Shown one piece after another: positions 62,697 to 64,000 of a DNA stretch of 64,000 nt. A model generated the notes under the pieces. The model did not search any database. It saw only the letters and a list, made by a program, of their open reading frames with translations, and was not told the origin of the DNA. The number at the start of each line of letters is the position of its first letter. Positions within the stretch are counted from its first letter, which is position 1. The stretch comes from Alteromonas macleodii ATCC 27126 (lineage in GTDB: Bacteria > Pseudomonadota > Gammaproteobacteria > Enterobacterales > Alteromonadaceae): the NCBI RefSeq assembly GCF_000172635.2, contig NC_018632.1:2914001-2978000 (forward strand), in the 5' to 3' direction. A program made the position numbers and the translations under genes.

Positions 62697-64000
62697 ATGT
62701 TTACAAATTCGCCATCTACGTCTCGACAAATTTTAACAGTTACCAAGCTAAATCGCTTAGCCAGAACCGTACTGGAAGGCGAAATTGGCCTTATTTGGCT
62801 ATCTGCCGAAATATCCAACTTTGTGGCAGCCGCATCAGGGCATTGGTATTTCACGCTCAAAGACAACAAAGCCCAAGTTCGCGCGGCCATGTTTAAGGGA
62901 TCAAACCGCAATGTTCGTATTCGCCCTAAAGAAGGCGACAAAATTTTAGTGCGAGCGTCGGTTGGCCTTTACGAAGCACGCGGCGACTATCAACTGGTTG
63001 TCGAACACATGGAAAGCGATGGCGAAGGTGCGCTTAAGCAAGCGTTCGAAGCCTTAAAGTTCAAACTCAACAATGAAGGCTTGTTCGATACTGCTAACAA
63101 GCGTGCGCTACCTGAACGTATCAATCGCATCGGCGTAATAACTTCATCAAGCGGTGCAGCGCTTCACGATGTATTAAGTGTATTAAAACGACGCAGCCCA
63201 CAAACCGAAATCATTGTTTATCCGTCGATGGTTCAGGGTGAAACTGCACCTTTACAGTTAATTAATGCGTTGAGAACGGCTAACCACCGCGCAGAAGTGG
63301 ATGTGCTGTTACTTACGCGAGGCGGCGGTTCATTAGAAGACTTGTGGTGTTTTAATGATGAAAGCTTAGCAAGAGAAGTCGCTGCAAGTGCCCTTCCAAT
63401 AGTTAGCGCCGTAGGCCATGAGGTAGACTTCACCATTAGTGACTTCGTCGCCGATGTTCGCGCCCCTACCCCATCTGCTGCTGCCGAAATCTTAAGTCAG
63501 GATTCTGCCGCTCTTTACCAAACGCTAAGTCAGCAAAAACAACGCTTAGCAAGGGCAATACATCAGTACCTTCAAACGAGTAAACAACAGCTTGTTTTAA
63601 AGAAACAACGGCTAAATGCGTTGCATCCACAAAGCCGCATCCAATCGCAGTGGCAAACGTTAGACAGACTACAACTTCGTTTAGCGCATAAGATGCAAAA
63701 CGACTTGGCAAAAGCAGAGAAGCGATTACAAGGTCTTGATTACAGGCTAAACAAACAATCGCCATCAGCAAACGTGGCGCGTGCAAAAGACAAATTAAAC
63801 TATGCTAGCACCAAGCTCTTATCAAGCATGAACACACTTATTAGAAGCAAAAAAAATGAACTTGGTGGTAAAGTTAGCCTCTTACAATCCGTAAGTCCTC
63901 TTTCAACGCTCGCCCGTGGTTACAGCATTACTTTGTCCGACAAAGCAGCCATTAATAGCGTGAATAAAGTAAATGTAGGTGATGAGATAAAATCTCGGGT
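62697..64000 (+). CDS. xseA: Exodeoxyribonuclease VII large subunit, 3' end cut by the window edge
   Basis: XseA is the catalytic subunit of ExoVII, which digests single-stranded DNA from both ends. About 434 codons are visible from ATG 62697 ([19 protein letters not shown]). The N-terminal OB-fold is followed by GHWYFTLKD, and the catalytic domain has [25 protein letters not shown] and [13 protein letters not shown] long coiled-coil begins near residue 270, rich in Gln and Lys. It is divergent from guaB, as in E. coli. Confidence 0.96.
   Translation, partial: MFTNSPSTSRQILTVTKLNRLARTVLEGEIGLIWLSAEISNFVAAASGHWYFTLKDNKAQVRAAMFKGSNRNVRIRPKEGDKILVRASVGLYEARGDYQLVVEHMESDGEGALKQAFEALKFKLNNEGLFDTANKRALPERINRIGVITSSSGAALHDVLSVLKRRSPQTEIIVYPSMVQGETAPLQLINALRTANHRAEVDVLLLTRGGGSLEDLWCFNDESLAREVAASALPIVSAVGHEVDFTISDFVADVRAPTPSAAAEILSQDSAALYQTLSQQKQRLARAIHQYLQTSKQQLVLKKQRLNALHPQSRIQSQWQTLDRLQLRLAHKMQNDLAKAEKRLQGLDYRLNKQSPSANVARAKDKLNYASTKLLSSMNTLIRSKKNELGGKVSLLQSVSPLSTLARGYSITLSDKAAINSVNKVNVGDEIKSR

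Overview
The window is a stretch of a gammaproteobacterial chromosome, most likely Alteromonas or a close relative in Alteromonadales. This rests on gene content and order (rpoE-rseABC-lepA, sdhE/ygfX opposite ygfZ, nadE-glnB, rpsT opposite murJ, ribF-ileS-lspA-fkpB-ispH, tig-clpP-clpX-lon-hupB-ppiD, guaB-guaA opposite xseA), on moderate GC content, and on marine-type accessory genes. It is nearly all core genome. I see no prophage, insertion sequence, integrase or CRISPR array. One REP-like palindrome is the only possible mobile-element trace.

Layout: 0-4.3 kb is the envelope-stress operon rpoE-rseA-rseB-rseC-lepA, with a near-consensus sigma-E promoter, opposite nadB. 6.5-11.2 kb holds sdhE-ygfX-maoC, ygfZ, slyD and a nadE-glnB pair. 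11.5-21.8 kb is a dense pilus region: a FimT-like protein, a lone antisense minor pilin, a four-gene set resembling E. coli ppdA-ppdB-ygdB-ppdC, and a convergent pilV-pilW-pilX-pilY1-pilE operon. 22-30.5 kb holds the isoprenoid/lipoprotein/translation operon, murJ and rpsT (TTG start). 30.7-35.7 kb is a lipid or hydroxyacid catabolism-like group: two SDRs, an ACAD10/LvaA-type kinase, a BASS-family transporter and a LysR regulator.

35.7-38.6 kb is the most interesting locus. A PlcP-like phospholipase C gene is followed by an OlsF-like bifunctional ornithine-lipid synthase. Each is preceded by 11-bp-phased PhoB boxes placed 10 bp from a -10 hexamer, as in the E. coli phoA promoter. I read this as a phosphate-starvation switch that degrades phospholipid and makes phosphorus-free ornithine lipid. 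38.6-49.2 kb continues with dapE, an unlisted 56-codon membrane-protein gene with its own promoter and terminator, and the protein-quality-control block.

49.5-50.03 kb is a decayed tRNA array: intact His, Pro and Arg genes, a Leu(TAG) gene lacking its 3' third, and a His/Pro chimera without an anticodon arm. These are probably remnants of a tandemly duplicated Arg-His-Leu-Pro unit, unless they are an assembly artefact. 50.2-64 kb holds folD, a DUF1415 protein, trmO, proS, an MBL hydrolase, pldA, an HDAC-family deacetylase, a chemoreceptor, guaA, guaB and the start of xseA.

Start codons were moved from the longest open frame where a ribosome-binding site, promoter position or family N-terminus argued for it. 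All family assignments come from reading motifs by eye; no database search was run.
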